Shown: positions 26,106 through 35,642, numbered from the stretch's first letter. The stretch: DNA of 64,000 bases from Coriobacteriales bacterium OH1046 (GCA_004010535.1 RQYE01000003.1:124001-188000); one strand, 5' to 3'. Numbers and translations are program-made. Notes: generated by a model not told the origin, from the letters alone.

Positions 26106-27419
26106 ATGAGCGTGCTCGAACGTGTGAGAGCCCAGGGATCGGTATCTGCCCACCCGGCTGCGGAGCATCTCATCGAACAACGCAGGTGGCTCAAACGTGC
26201 GCTCATCGATCGCTTGGGCCTCGAGGCCGTTGCTGCCGAGATCGCCCAAAGCCCCATCGAACGTGCACGTGCCGAATTCGAGGTGGCATGCCGCTCGATC
26301 CTCAATACCCGGGACGATCAGGTGCCTTCCGAGCATCATGATATCTTGGTCGGGCAGGTGCTCGATGAAGTCTGCGGCCTCGGCCCCATCCAACCCCTGA
26401 TGGACGATGAGAGCGTGAGCGAGGTCATGATCAACGGTCCCAAGGCGCTCTTCTTCGAGCGGGATGGCCGTCTCGAGGCCTCTGCGCATACCTTCGACTC
26501 GGAAGAGCAGGTGATGATCGCGCTCGACAGGATCCTCGCCCCGCTCGGCCGCCGTCTCGATACGAGCAGCCCCATCGTGAATGCCCGCCTCGGCAACGGC
26601 GACCGCGTCAATGCGGTCGTCTCCCCCGTGGCACCCCAGGGTCCTGCGGTGAGCATCAGGAAGTTCTCCGGCCGCATCAGCTCGCTCAAGCGCCTTCAGG
26701 ACTTGGGAGCGCTGCCCGATTGGTATGCATGGCTCCTCTCGTGCGCGGTGAAGATGCGGCAGAGCATCGCGGTGGCAGGAGGGACGGGCTCGGGGAAGAC
26801 CACCCTTTTGAACGCCCTCTCCTGCGAGATAGATCACAGCGAGCGCATCGTGACCATAGAGGATTCCTGCGAGCTCAGATTCGACTCCCACCCCCATGTG
26901 GTCCCGCTCGAGGCGCGTGATGCCTCGATCGAGGGAACCGGCGCGATCACCATCCGCGATCTGGTGAAGAACGCCCTGCGCATGCGCCCCGACCGCATCA
27001 TCGTGGGAGAGGTTCGCGGCGAGGAGGCCATCGACATGCTCAACGCCATGAACACGGGTCACCCCGGCTCGCTTACAACGCTCCACGCAGGAGATGCCCG
27101 CGAGGCAGTCTCACGCCTCATCCTGATGGCGCGTTTCGGCATGAATCTTCCGTCGGAGCTGATCGAAGAGCAGATCGCAACGGCCCTCGACCTCCTGGTG
27201 ATGTCGTGCCGTCTTTCCGATGGCAGCAGGAGGATCGGCTCGATGTCGGAGATCGTGCGCTCCGAACAAGGCCGTGTCGAGCTTTCAACCTGCGTTTCCT
27301 TCGATCCCGGAAGGGGGGCGTGGCGGCTTGAGCGCCTGCCCGCCTTCGTCGGGAGGGCAGAGGAAATGGGGGTTGCTTCCGCAGGGGAGGTGCAGGCATG
27401 GCAATCGCGGCTCTCCTAG
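26106..27419 (+). CDS. tadA: TadA/CpaF pilus-assembly ATPase
   Basis: A 437-residue secretion ATPase of the VirB11/PulE superfamily that drives pilin polymerisation. The N-terminal domain carries [20 protein letters not shown], typical of CpaF. Walker A (GGTGSGKTT) is near residue 225, the Asp box DSCELR near 255 and Walker [13 protein letters not shown] near 296, followed by [14 protein letters not shown]. All catalytic elements are intact. The start is preceded by GGGAGGTGG and the end overlaps tadB by 22 nt. Confidence 0.95.
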   Translation: MSVLERVRAQGSVSAHPAAEHLIEQRRWLKRALIDRLGLEAVAAEIAQSPIERARAEFEVACRSILNTRDDQVPSEHHDILVGQVLDEVCGLGPIQPLMDDESVSEVMINGPKALFFERDGRLEASAHTFDSEEQVMIALDRILAPLGRRLDTSSPIVNARLGNGDRVNAVVSPVAPQGPAVSIRKFSGRISSLKRLQDLGALPDWYAWLLSCAVKMRQSIAVAGGTGSGKTTLLNALSCEIDHSERIVTIEDSCELRFDSHPHVVPLEARDASIEGTGAITIRDLVKNALRMRPDRIIVGEVRGEEAIDMLNAMNTGHPGSLTTLHAGDAREAVSRLILMARFGMNLPSELIEEQIATALDLLVMSCRLSDGSRRIGSMSEIVRSEQGRVELSTCVSFDPGRGAWRLERLPAFVGRAEEMGVASAGEVQAWQSRLS

Positions 27420-28336
27420 GATCAGCGCTTGCGGCATTCGCAGCGGTTTCGGCGATCCTCCCACACGATGCGGTTCCAGGCAAGATCCTCATGCGCATCC
27501 TGCGCCATCTCGCATGGCTCCTACGCGGTGCCGTGCAGAGGGTCTCGCGTACGCCTTTGGTGGAGCTTCTGCATGGATCCGATGATGCGGCGCTTGCCGC
27601 CCGTGATCTGGGCGGATGGCTCCGTGCCAAGGGAGTCGCATGCTCGTCTCCGGAGTCCGTATCCGTATTGCTGATCATCGCCCTCGCATCGATCCCCTGC
27701 GGAATCGTCCTGGCGGGCTCGTGGCTGGGTGCCGTTATCGGTGCGGGGACCTGCGCCTTGGGTATCAAGGCCTATGCCGTGCGGGTGCGCCGCATGCGGG
27801 CCCGAGCCCTTTCCTCCGAGATGCCCGCCGTGTTCCGCTCGCTTGCCGTATCGCTCGGCTCGGGCCTCACGCTCTCGCAGGCCATCGCCTATGTCGGCTC
27901 GCGCGAGGAGAGCGTGGCCGCGCCCGCTTTCGCCCGCTGCTCTCTCAAGCTCATCTGCGGCGAACCCTACGAGGAAGCGCTCGAGGGTCTGGGCTGCGAA
28001 CTCGATACGCCGGGTATCGGCCTCCTCTCGAGCGCCCTGGCGATCTCCCATCAGACGGGAAGCCCCCTCCAGAATCTCTTCATGCGTTCAGCGCGGCTTG
28101 TCGAGCGCGCCGGGGAGCTGGAACGCCTGCTCGCGGTTAAAACCGCTCAGGTTCGCCTCTCGGTGCGTATCGTGTGCTTGCTCCCGATCGTCCTCGTGGG
28201 GCTTCTCCTGGTCATCTCCCCCGATTTCCAGAAGGGCGTCACCACGCCCGCCGGCCTCATCTCGCTCGGTCTCGCATGCTGCATGGATGCGGCTGCCGTT
28301 CTCATCGTGCGCCATCTCTCGAGGGGGCTTCTCTGA
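27398..28336 (+). CDS. tadB: TadB pilus inner-membrane platform protein
   Basis: A 312-residue type II secretion system F-domain protein. Membrane helices lie near the N-terminus, at about residues 86-120, and in the C-terminal third (IVCLLPIVLVGLLLVISPDF). The soluble T2SSF core between them has FRSLAVSLGSGLTLSQAIAY and GLLSSALAISHQTGSPL, both typical. With TadC it forms the platform that the TadA ATPase turns. The start at 27398 is preceded by GGGGAGG and the stop is joined to tadC by a 1-nt overlap. Confidence 0.9.
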   Translation: MAIAALLGSALAAFAAVSAILPHDAVPGKILMRILRHLAWLLRGAVQRVSRTPLVELLHGSDDAALAARDLGGWLRAKGVACSSPESVSVLLIIALASIPCGIVLAGSWLGAVIGAGTCALGIKAYAVRVRRMRARALSSEMPAVFRSLAVSLGSGLTLSQAIAYVGSREESVAAPAFARCSLKLICGEPYEEALEGLGCELDTPGIGLLSSALAISHQTGSPLQNLFMRSARLVERAGELERLLAVKTAQVRLSVRIVCLLPIVLVGLLLVISPDFQKGVTTPAGLISLGLACCMDAAAVLIVRHLSRGLL

Positions 28337-28956
28337 TGCTGCTCGTAGGTGCAACGGCGATCCTCGCGGGCGCTGCGGCGCTCCTCGCATCCGATGCCGG
28401 ATCCGTGCGTCCCGTGTCCTTGGGCGCTTTCGGCACGCTGATAGATGGTTTGAAGCGGCTTCGACCGGTAGGGGCATACCTCGAGCATGAGCGCGCGGGG
28501 AGGCGCAGGCATGCCTGCCTCGTCCAGCTGCCGACGCTGCTCGATGTGCTGACGCTCGGCCTTTCCGCAGGCCTATCCTTCGACGCCTCCCTCGAGCTCT
28601 ATTGCACGCGTTATAGCGATGATCTTGCCGAGGCGCTTGGGGAGGCCATGGTGTCGTGGCGCATCGGGCTGCTATCGCGCTCGGAGGCGCTCTCAGCGCT
28701 CGCCAAGCGCCTCGACGTTGCCGCGCTCCAGCGGTTCGCCTCGACGGTCTCCGAGGCGCTCGTCTTCGGATCTCCTTTGGCGGAGGTGCTCGAGCATCAA
28801 GCCCAGGCCATCCGTGATGAGCACCGTTCCCATATCGAAGAGGAGATAGAGAAGGTGCCGGTCAAGATGCTCATACCCTTGGGCACCCTCATCGTCCCCG
28901 CCATGCTTCTGGCAATCCTCGGCCCGCTGATGGGACCGGCGTTGCGAACCGTTTGA
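28336..28956 (+). CDS. tadC: TadC pilus inner-membrane platform protein
   Basis: A 206-residue T2SSF-domain protein, shorter than many TadC proteins (about 280-300). It has an N-terminal helix, the motif LPTLLDVLTLGLSAGLSFDA, and ends with KVPVKMLIPLGTLIVPAMLL, the characteristic C-terminal TadC signature. The ATG at 28336 shares a base with the tadB stop; the longer upstream frame lies in tadB. Confidence 0.88.
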   Translation: MLLVGATAILAGAAALLASDAGSVRPVSLGAFGTLIDGLKRLRPVGAYLEHERAGRRRHACLVQLPTLLDVLTLGLSAGLSFDASLELYCTRYSDDLAEALGEAMVSWRIGLLSRSEALSALAKRLDVAALQRFASTVSEALVFGSPLAEVLEHQAQAIRDEHRSHIEEEIEKVPVKMLIPLGTLIVPAMLLAILGPLMGPALRTV

Positions 28957-28982
28957 AACCGTACCGCATGAGAGGAGAAGGA

Positions 28983-29168
28983 ATGGACGGCACCAGATTG
29001 ATCGATTTCTCGAAGGGACTGCTCAAGAACGAGTCGGGTCAGGGCACGACCGAGTACGCCATCCTCGTGGGCGTTCTGGTCGTCATCGCGATCCTTGCCA
29101 TCCTCGCATTCAGGGAGAAGGTCGGCGAGCTGTGGAACGCCATCGCCGAGGGCATCAATTCGCTGTAG
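28983..29168 (+). CDS. flp: Flp-type pilin
   Basis: A 61-residue pilin precursor and the likely main pilus subunit. The leader ends in glycine before QGTTEYAIL: cleavage at SG/QGTTEY puts Glu at +5 and Tyr at +6, the Flp rule. A single hydrophobic helix (ILVGVLVVIAILAILAF) follows. The ATG at 28983 is preceded by AGAGGAGAAGG; the in-frame start at 28953 overlaps tadC and has a worse RBS. A prepilin peptidase must be supplied from elsewhere because none is seen in the window. Confidence 0.88.
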   Translation: MDGTRLIDFSKGLLKNESGQGTTEYAILVGVLVVIAILAILAFREKVGELWNAIAEGINSL

Positions 29169-29536
29169 CCGTTATCGTGGGGGCCTGTTTCTGCGCCACC
29201 CTGATGCTGGCTGCCCGCATGTGCGCCTCGGAACCCCTTGCCGACGCGTCCGCTGTTGCCGCATCTGCGCCGGAAGACACCGTGGAAGCGGCGTCCTTCC
29301 CATCGGCGGATGTGGAGATCTCATCCCAGCCGCTCGAACAGGAGGCCGGGGAACGGCTCGCGGCATATGGCCGGGAAGACGGGTGCTCGTTGGAGTGCGC
29401 AGGCTACCTCGATCTCTACGGCAATGCATGGGGATGTCTCGTCCAAGGCGACGGCTGGGTGGAGATCCTCGTCATCCGCCACGCGTCGGACGATACGTGC
29501 TCCGTCCAGACTATCCGGCTATCCGTCCGGCAATGA
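29132..29536 (+). CDS. Small exported protein of the pilus locus
   Basis: A 134-residue protein starting at GTG inside the flp gene (37-nt overlap). The N-terminus is basic (MERHRRGHQ) and followed by a hydrophobic stretch (FAVAVIVGACFCATLMLAAR), so it should be membrane-anchored or secreted. The remainder is acidic, has no recognised domain, and contains four cysteines in the mature part. The start is the least certain part; a GTG at 29177 would remove the basic N-terminus. Its place between two pilin genes suggests a pilus accessory role. Confidence 0.6.
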   Translation: MERHRRGHQFAVAVIVGACFCATLMLAARMCASEPLADASAVAASAPEDTVEAASFPSADVEISSQPLEQEAGERLAAYGREDGCSLECAGYLDLYGNAWGCLVQGDGWVEILVIRHASDDTCSVQTIRLSVRQ

Positions 29537-29550
29537 GAGGAGAATCGATC

Positions 29551-29760
29551 ATGCTCGCGCTCGCACGCGGTATCGACGGGCAATCCACGCTGGAATACGC
29601 CCTTATCACGTTTGCCCTGCTGGCAAGCATCGCGGTGCTGGGATTGCTCGTGGGCTTCATGCGGGCTCCCGCAACGTTCGGGGAGATCATCGGGAGTTCC
29701 GCGCATGTGCTGGCGGGCTCCGACATGCTCGGCGCGGTTCAGGATCTGGCGGTGTTCTGA
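29551..29760 (+). CDS. Second Flp/TadE-like prepilin
   Basis: A 69-residue protein with a short basic leader and the cleavage pattern DG/QSTLEYALITFALL, placing Glu at +5, followed by a hydrophobic helix. The C-terminus is longer than in the pilin at 28983 and contains glycine-rich FMRAPATFGEIIGSS. The ATG at 29551 follows GAGAGGAG. It may be a minor pilin that caps or starts the fibre. Confidence 0.78.
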   Translation: MLALARGIDGQSTLEYALITFALLASIAVLGLLVGFMRAPATFGEIIGSSAHVLAGSDMLGAVQDLAVF

Positions 29761-29761
29761 G

Positions 29762-30238
29762 ATGGCCCCCGCGCTTCTCACGCGCTCCGACGGGCAGGCG
29801 ACGGTCGAGGCGGCATTCCTCGTGCCGACGCTGCTCCTGACGATGGGGCTTCTGCTGGAACCCGCATGCCTCCTCTATACGCGCATGGTCATGGGTCAAG
29901 CCGCCGCTGAGACGGCCCGGCTGCTCGTCACCTCCTCGGGGTCCCCCGAGGTATCCAAGCTGTTCTGCCTGCGGCGTCTCGCGGCGATTCCCGAAGTGAG
30001 CCTGTTCCACGTTGGCGGATCCGATGATTGGGATATAGAGCTCTCGAAGGATCGGGGAGCGGTGAGCGTGTCGATACGCGGGCACGCGCGCCCGTTGCCG
30101 TTGCTCGGCCTGCTTGCAGGCGGCGTCCTTGGATATGACGGGCAGGGCGTCATCCTCTCGGTGCGCTATGAGGCGACGCTTCGGCCGTCGTGGTTGGGAG
30201 GCGATGCCCATGACTGGGCAACCGTCTGGGATGGGTAG
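29762..30238 (+). CDS. TadE-like pseudopilin
   Basis: A 158-residue minor pseudopilin. The N-terminal TadE motif DGQATVEAAFLVPTLLLTMG has the G/QATVE cleavage context and runs into one hydrophobic helix; the rest is a soluble, beta-type domain. The start directly follows the stop of the preceding prepilin gene (1-nt gap), showing coupling. Its end overlaps the next gene. Confidence 0.82.
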   Translation: MAPALLTRSDGQATVEAAFLVPTLLLTMGLLLEPACLLYTRMVMGQAAAETARLLVTSSGSPEVSKLFCLRRLAAIPEVSLFHVGGSDDWDIELSKDRGAVSVSIRGHARPLPLLGLLAGGVLGYDGQGVILSVRYEATLRPSWLGGDAHDWATVWDG

Positions 30239-32261
30239 GAGGAGCGTGCGGCCCCTGGCGCTGTTCCTCGATGGAGAGGGCGGTTACACGACGGTCGCCA
30301 TGGCGCTGGCACTGCTTTTGAGCATCACGCTGGTGCTTTTCGCAGGACGGGTCCAGTGGGGCCTTTCCCGTGCGGCCGAGGTGCAGGAAGTCGCCGATGC
30401 CTGCTCCATGGCGGGATCGAACGTGGTCGCGAGATACGCGACCTGTGCGCAGGTATGCGATGCGCTCATCCTGTCCATGGGTCTTGCCGGGATGGTGACC
30501 TGCGGGGCGGCGCTGGTTCTCTCGGCGGTGCCCGGAGCAGGCCCCGTGGCGGCAGAGACGCTCGAGAAGGGGATATCGCTCCTCGAAACACGGGCCGATT
30601 TCGCCCAAAGCGCCGTGCGCGGCCTCGCGGCGCTCGAAAGGCTCGTGCCTGCCCTGGTCATGCTCAACTCGACCGCAACGGTCGAGGCGAACGAGGGGGA
30701 GGGCCTGACGTATGCGGGGATCGCCGTGCCCGTTCCGCTCGAAGGGCAGAGCGATTTCTCGAGCCTCGGGACAGAGATCGATACCGGCTCGCTGGAGCGG
30801 AAGGCGCATGAGATGCAGGAGGCGAGCGAACGTATCGAGGAGGCCCGTACACGTGCGGATGGCGCCCTCATGAGGGGCTGGATGGCCGATTGCGGGCACC
30901 GGCCCCGCTGCATGCGCGAGCGGGCGTCCACGCTTGCCGGCTTGACAGGCGGACAGAATCCGGACTATGCGAGCTACGAGTCTTGGACCTTCGGCGCGGC
31001 GCTCGTCCGTGCGCGAACCTATTATCCGATGAGGAGGAATCTCGACGGCCCCGAGAACGGAACCGTGGAGGCGCTGGTCGATTCGTGCGTGCGGAAGGCG
31101 TTCTACGGCTATGCGATCGAGCGGCTCTCGATGGCCTCCTACGTCGAGCGTGCGGACGGGGGCGTGGACATGCAGCTTCCCGAGTTCCCGCATAACACGG
31201 CCGAGACGCGCTCCACCAGCCTCTATACCGAGGCCCTCTGGCCGTGCACGGTCGAGGGTGGGCGTGTGCTGCATGCGACGCTCTCATGTCCCGGCGCGAC
31301 GGGCCCCGCCGACGGCTATGCCTCGCTTGCGCAGCTCGATGCGGGGGACGTGTCGCGCTGCGAGATCTGCCAGATGGATGTGACCGATATGGGCAGGGTG
31401 GCTGCGGCATCGACGAGCATCGATAACGGATTCGAGCATTACTGGAGGGAGGTCGTGAGGGCATCCCGTGATTATGAGCAGGCGCGAAACGAGCGCGTCG
31501 AAGCGGAGGCGCAGCTCGAAGGCATCGCCCAGGAGGGTACCGACTTGTTCGGCGAGGCCTTGGACCGGCTCAGGGTCCCGCGCCCCCATATCGTCCCGCC
31601 TGGAGCATGGGGCTGTGTGGCGCTTGTCGCGCGCACGGAGACGGAGTCGATCCCGGAAAGCCTGGGCGGGACGTTTTTGGATGCGGGCGCACTGCCGCCC
31701 GGTGCCGCCCTCTCGGCGGCCATGCTTGCCCCTGATGAATCCCAGGATGGCAATTCGGTTCTCGCGCATCTATTCGATGGGCTTTCGGCCCGCAGCCCCG
31801 CGCTGTCCGGGGTGTTGGGCGATGCCGGGCGTCTGTGGGGAACGCTGATCGAGTCCTACGGCTCCTCGTATGACGGGCTTGCCCGAGATTCGTCGGATTT
31901 CCTCGATCGGATCGATGGGGTGTTCGGCGGTTCGGTCGGAGCTTGGGTGCGCGATACGGTGGAGGGGCTGGTGAGGGATGCGGGTTTGGAACCCAGCGAT
32001 ATACGCATGCTCAAACCCGTTCTGGTCTCGTCCGCCGAGGTGTTCGAGGGGGCTGGATTGGAGGGTGTCGCCCGCGCCCAGCAGCTTATCCTCGCGCTCG
32101 GGCAATCTCCCGATATCGGGGCCATCGCGCGTGCTCTGGGTGTCGATGTCCCCGGAGGGTGGGGCGGGGGCACCATCACCATCGCCGAGCTGCCCATCCC
32201 GGGGACGGGGCAGGCCATCCCGCTCGACGTGGATCTTTCCGAGCTGGCGGGCGCGCCATGA
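30210..32261 (+). CDS. Large TadG-like pilus-locus protein
   Basis: A 683-residue protein with a pseudopilin-like N-terminal helix (GGYTTVAMALALLLSITLVL) followed by AAEVQEVADACSMAGS, which resembles the DAAALAGA-type segment of TadG/TadE_N proteins. The large extracytoplasmic remainder has a long helical stretch (ERIEEARTRADGALMRGW), a second hydrophobic patch near residue 100, and about six cysteines, but no von Willebrand domain that I can see. The ATG at 30210 sits about 8 nt from GGGAGG; ATGs at 30204 and 30231 are alternatives. The annotation as TadG is by position and N-terminus only. Confidence 0.75.
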   Translation: MTGQPSGMGRRSVRPLALFLDGEGGYTTVAMALALLLSITLVLFAGRVQWGLSRAAEVQEVADACSMAGSNVVARYATCAQVCDALILSMGLAGMVTCGAALVLSAVPGAGPVAAETLEKGISLLETRADFAQSAVRGLAALERLVPALVMLNSTATVEANEGEGLTYAGIAVPVPLEGQSDFSSLGTEIDTGSLERKAHEMQEASERIEEARTRADGALMRGWMADCGHRPRCMRERASTLAGLTGGQNPDYASYESWTFGAALVRARTYYPMRRNLDGPENGTVEALVDSCVRKAFYGYAIERLSMASYVERADGGVDMQLPEFPHNTAETRSTSLYTEALWPCTVEGGRVLHATLSCPGATGPADGYASLAQLDAGDVSRCEICQMDVTDMGRVAAASTSIDNGFEHYWREVVRASRDYEQARNERVEAEAQLEGIAQEGTDLFGEALDRLRVPRPHIVPPGAWGCVALVARTETESIPESLGGTFLDAGALPPGAALSAAMLAPDESQDGNSVLAHLFDGLSARSPALSGVLGDAGRLWGTLIESYGSSYDGLARDSSDFLDRIDGVFGGSVGAWVRDTVEGLVRDAGLEPSDIRMLKPVLVSSAEVFEGAGLEGVARAQQLILALGQSPDIGAIARALGVDVPGGWGGGTITIAELPIPGTGQAIPLDVDLSELAGAP

Positions 32262-32740
32262 GCATGCCGGGAAAAAGCCGATCTCTATCCAGCTCGGAAT
32301 CGGGTCAGATGAGCGTCGAGCTTGCATCGATCATCCCCCTTGCGATCGTGGTCGCGATCACCATGGCGAACATCATGGGGTATCTGATCTGCTGCGCCGT
32401 GTTCGATAGGGCGAGCTTGGATGCCGTGCTCGCGCATGGGGTGTCTCCCGCAGGCCCCCAAACGGAGCTCGCGGCTGTTGCGGAGGTGGAGTCCGCCATC
32501 GAGGAGGCCATGGGAGAGAACCCCGCCATCTCCGTCGAGGTGTCTGCCGCAACGCTGTCCGTCCCATCGGGTTCGCTGGTGAGCTTGAGCCCTCATCTGA
32601 CGCGCTTCACCTGCACCCTGCACTTCAGGCCATGGCCGCAGCGCCTGCGTTTCGCCGGCGCATCCATGGAGGCGCCGTTCGAGATCGTCCATACGAGATC
32701 ATTGGTCGTTGACCGCTATAGACCGGGAGTGGTGATGTAG
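32258..32740 (+). CDS. TadE-like pseudopilin (second)
   Basis: A 160-residue protein with SGQMSVELASIIPLAIVVAI near the N-terminus, matching the G/xxxxE prepilin rule, and one membrane helix. The C-terminal half is a small soluble domain. It begins within the stop of the preceding gene (ATGA). It is the third TadE/G-type subunit in the cluster and probably a minor component of the pilus. Confidence 0.8.
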   Translation: MSMPGKSRSLSSSESGQMSVELASIIPLAIVVAITMANIMGYLICCAVFDRASLDAVLAHGVSPAGPQTELAAVAEVESAIEEAMGENPAISVEVSAATLSVPSGSLVSLSPHLTRFTCTLHFRPWPQRLRFAGASMEAPFEIVHTRSLVVDRYRPGVVM

Positions 32741-33085
32741 ATGTGCCGTGTGAGCTTGTCGGCAGATTCGAGACCGCATGAGGCTATCGCCTTCCAGGTG
32801 CTGGCCACGTGGTTCAAGCGTCTCAAAGGGCTCTTGGGAACGTCCGAAGACGCCGATCCTGTCGCTTTGGTGCGCTGCGGGTCCATCCATACCTTTGCGA
32901 TGTCCTATCCCATCGACATCGCCTTCGTCGATGAACGCGGCTGGATCATCGGTGCCGTCAGGTCCCTTGCCCCCAATAGGGTCGCCTCGAGTCCCGGCGC
33001 GTTCATCACGCTGGAGAGGCCTGCCGGCGAAGGGCCCTGGTTCGAGGAAGGGGAGCGCGTGAGCATGTGCTGTGTCGCGGGTTGA
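32741..33085 (+). CDS. DUF192 family protein
   Basis: A 114-residue protein with the DUF192 pattern: KRLKGLLGT near the start, RCGSIHTFAMSYPIDIAFVD in the middle and a hydrophobic C-terminus. DUF192 genes are commonly seen beside tad clusters in Actinobacteria and Firmicutes; the biochemical role is unknown. It begins directly after the preceding stop with no gap, so it belongs to the operon. Confidence 0.82.
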   Translation: MCRVSLSADSRPHEAIAFQVLATWFKRLKGLLGTSEDADPVALVRCGSIHTFAMSYPIDIAFVDERGWIIGAVRSLAPNRVASSPGAFITLERPAGEGPWFEEGERVSMCCVAG

Positions 33086-33102
33086 CGAGGAAGGGGAAAG
33101 AT

Positions 33103-33573
33103 ATGGGAACATTCGGAACCAAGATCTGCCCGCAGTGCGGACAAGAGCTGTTCAACGACATGGACAGGTGCTACGGCTGTCTCTATTCATTCGAAAACCG
33201 CGTCTCCGATAGCCCGAATCCGCTCCTATCGTTACCGGATATCGATGGGGGAGAAGAGGCCATGCCCGCTGCAACCGAGGGTGCGGCGGGCATGATGCTG
33301 CGCATCTCGACAGATGACGCCCAAACGACCGTCCCGGTTCCCGCAGGCGGCCTCACCATAGGACGCGATGCCCTTTGCGATGTCGTGCTCAAATCGCGTG
33401 CGGTATCCAAGCGCCATGTGCGCGTCGTCCCTTTGAGCTCGGCGGTCATCGTCGAGGATCTCGGCTCAACGAATCCTGCGTGCTACAAGGGCCGCGATAT
33501 CGGCGAGGCGGCCGTCGTCCATGTGGGAGAGGGCTTCGATATCTGCGGGACGACGTTCACGGTCGTGGTGTGA
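33103..33573 (+). CDS. Zinc-ribbon FHA-domain protein
   Basis: A 156-residue protein with an N-terminal zinc ribbon (CPQCGQELFNDMDRCYGCL) and a C-terminal FHA domain (about residues 66-156). The FHA signature residues are present: GLTIGRDALCDVVL, SRAVSKRHVRV and EDLGSTNPACYKG. FHA domains bind phosphothreonine peptides, so a Ser/Thr kinase may act on the pilus machine. No such kinase gene is in the window. The start follows GAGGAAGGGG, 18 nt after the DUF192 stop. Confidence 0.88.
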   Translation: MGTFGTKICPQCGQELFNDMDRCYGCLYSFENRVSDSPNPLLSLPDIDGGEEAMPAATEGAAGMMLRISTDDAQTTVPVPAGGLTIGRDALCDVVLKSRAVSKRHVRVVPLSSAVIVEDLGSTNPACYKGRDIGEAAVVHVGEGFDICGTTFTVVV

Positions 33574-33707
33574 GTTGGTTGTGCGGATTGCCCGGATGAA
33601 GCCTTCCGGGAGCCGCACCCCGCTTCCGAAGACGGTAAGGAGCGCGCCTCCATGGGGTATGCTTGTACAGAACGCGTCTGTCCATGCATCATTTGGGAGG
33701 TGGTGCC

Positions 33708-35624
33708 ATGACGAGTCGTCGGGCACGCATCGCGAGCGCATGTATCATCTGCATGCTCATGCTTATCGTGAATCTGGGGGTCGCCACGCCCGCTCTCGCG
33801 CGCGAATACTCGATCCCGCAGGTGGACATCGATGCCACGATAACGGCCGATGGATCGCTCGAGGTTCGCGAGGAGCGCGTCTTCTCCTTCGACGGCAGTT
33901 TCAATGGCGTGTATTGGAACCTGCCCCAGGGCGAATTCCAAGGTCGCGACGTCACCGTGGACGTCATCTCCGCAGGGGAGATCGAGGGAGGCCGAAAGAC
34001 CGCCTACGAGCTCACCGATTCCGGTGACGATCGGACCTACTCCATCGAGGAGTACGGGTCGAGCTTGCGCCTCAAGATCTACGCGCGCCACAGCGACGAG
34101 GATGCGCATTTCATAATCACCTACCGCATCAACAACGTGGTCCTGCGCCATGCCGATGTCGCAGAGCTCTACTGGCAGTTCGTCACCGAGGGATGGGATG
34201 TGGAATCGCAGAACATCTCCTGCGCGATCCATCTTCCGGTTCCCGAGGGCCAGTCGGTCGTGCCCGAGGACACCGTGCGTGCGTGGGGCCACGGCCCCCT
34301 CGATGCATCGCTCGCCTTCTCGGGCAACGACATCGTCTATACCGTTCCCGGCATAGGCAGCTCCGAGTTCGCCGAGGCGCGCGTGGTCTTCCCCGAGTCG
34401 TGGATTCCCGGTGCCGTGCAGGACTCCTCCTCCGCGCTTGCGGATATCCTCCAAGAGGAGCAGCGCGAGGCGGACAAGGCCAACAGGCAGCGCATGAACG
34501 CCCGCATCGTCTATTTCGGCTCGATGGTCGTCGCCGGCGGTGCGGCCGCAGCCTCGGTCATCTTCGCCCGGATCAAGCGCAAGTCCTATAACGAGGCCAT
34601 CAAGCCCCGATTCGATGACGATTACTTCCGCGATGTTCCCACGGATGACCATCCTGCGGTTCTCGGGGCGCTCTACCATGGCGGAACCGCTGTTCCGGAG
34701 TGCTTCACGGCAACGCTCATGGATCTCACGAATCTGGGCACCATTGCTCTCCAGCATGTGAAGATCAAGCACGACGGTTTGTTCGGCTCGCGTCTCGAGG
34801 GCGATTACCGCCTCGTCCTGAACAAGCCCATCCCCCCGGAGAAGCCCAACGCCACGAGATCCGAACGCGATGCCGGAAGGATCAACCGCAAGGCGATCGA
34901 TCTCATGTTCGAGAAAGTCGCCCTCGGCATGGCCGACAAGGACCACGCGCCGGGGACCTATCCGCCGCTGTATTTCTCGAGCATCGAAGATTACGCAAAA
35001 GAGCATGCATCATCCTATGAGCGGGCCTACGATTCTTGGAAGGGTTCCGTCGAGACCGCATACGAGCAGCGTTTCGCCACGGGCGGCACCGTGGTCGAGC
35101 TCCCCGCATCCGCGCTCGTGGCCGCAGGCGTCGCCGATATCGTGCTCGCCGCCCTCTTCTTCTTCATCTCCATCGTTTTCGGGATGCCCTTCCCGCTCAT
35201 CATCGCCTTCTCCGCCCTGCTTGTTGCAAGCGGCGTCTACGCGATCGTGTGCGGTGCGAACAGGGAGCGTGCCAACGAGGAGGGGCGGGAGACCAAGGCG
35301 AAACTCGAGGCGCTGCGCCGATGGCTCAAGGACTTCACCCGCCTCGACGAGGCCATCCCCACCGATGTGGTCCTCTGGAACCGCCTGCTCGTGATGGCCG
35401 TCGTCCTCGGTGTTTCCGAGGAGGTCATCAAACAGCTCGAGACGGTGCTTCCCGAGGTCATCCACAGCGATTATCTGAGCCCCACCTATGGCTGGTACTA
35501 TGCGTCGTCTGTGAACTCGCTCAGCCCCGCCCGTGCGTTTTCCTCGGCGGTCTCCACCGCGCATTCCGTCTCCACGGCATCTACGGCCAGCTCCAGCTGG
35601 AGTTCGGGCGGCGGAGCCTTCTGA
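33708..35624 (+). CDS. DUF2207 membrane protein
   Basis: A 638-residue exported membrane protein. A signal peptide (about 1-28, IICMLMLIVNLGVATPALA) is followed by an outer DUF2207 domain with ITADGSLEVREERVFSFDG and GVYWNLPQGEF, then membrane helices (about residues 270-290 and 465-510). The protein ends in the Ser-rich SSWSSGGGAF tail that is typical of this family. The start at 33708 follows GGGAGGTGG; an upstream in-frame ATG at 33663 has no RBS. Function is unknown. Confidence 0.88.
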   Translation: MTSRRARIASACIICMLMLIVNLGVATPALAREYSIPQVDIDATITADGSLEVREERVFSFDGSFNGVYWNLPQGEFQGRDVTVDVISAGEIEGGRKTAYELTDSGDDRTYSIEEYGSSLRLKIYARHSDEDAHFIITYRINNVVLRHADVAELYWQFVTEGWDVESQNISCAIHLPVPEGQSVVPEDTVRAWGHGPLDASLAFSGNDIVYTVPGIGSSEFAEARVVFPESWIPGAVQDSSSALADILQEEQREADKANRQRMNARIVYFGSMVVAGGAAAASVIFARIKRKSYNEAIKPRFDDDYFRDVPTDDHPAVLGALYHGGTAVPECFTATLMDLTNLGTIALQHVKIKHDGLFGSRLEGDYRLVLNKPIPPEKPNATRSERDAGRINRKAIDLMFEKVALGMADKDHAPGTYPPLYFSSIEDYAKEHASSYERAYDSWKGSVETAYEQRFATGGTVVELPASALVAAGVADIVLAALFFFISIVFGMPFPLIIAFSALLVASGVYAIVCGANRERANEEGRETKAKLEALRRWLKDFTRLDEAIPTDVVLWNRLLVMAVVLGVSEEVIKQLETVLPEVIHSDYLSPTYGWYYASSVNSLSPARAFSSAVSTAHSVSTASTASSSWSSGGGAF

Positions 35625-35642
35625 CATTGCGGGGCGAGTTGT

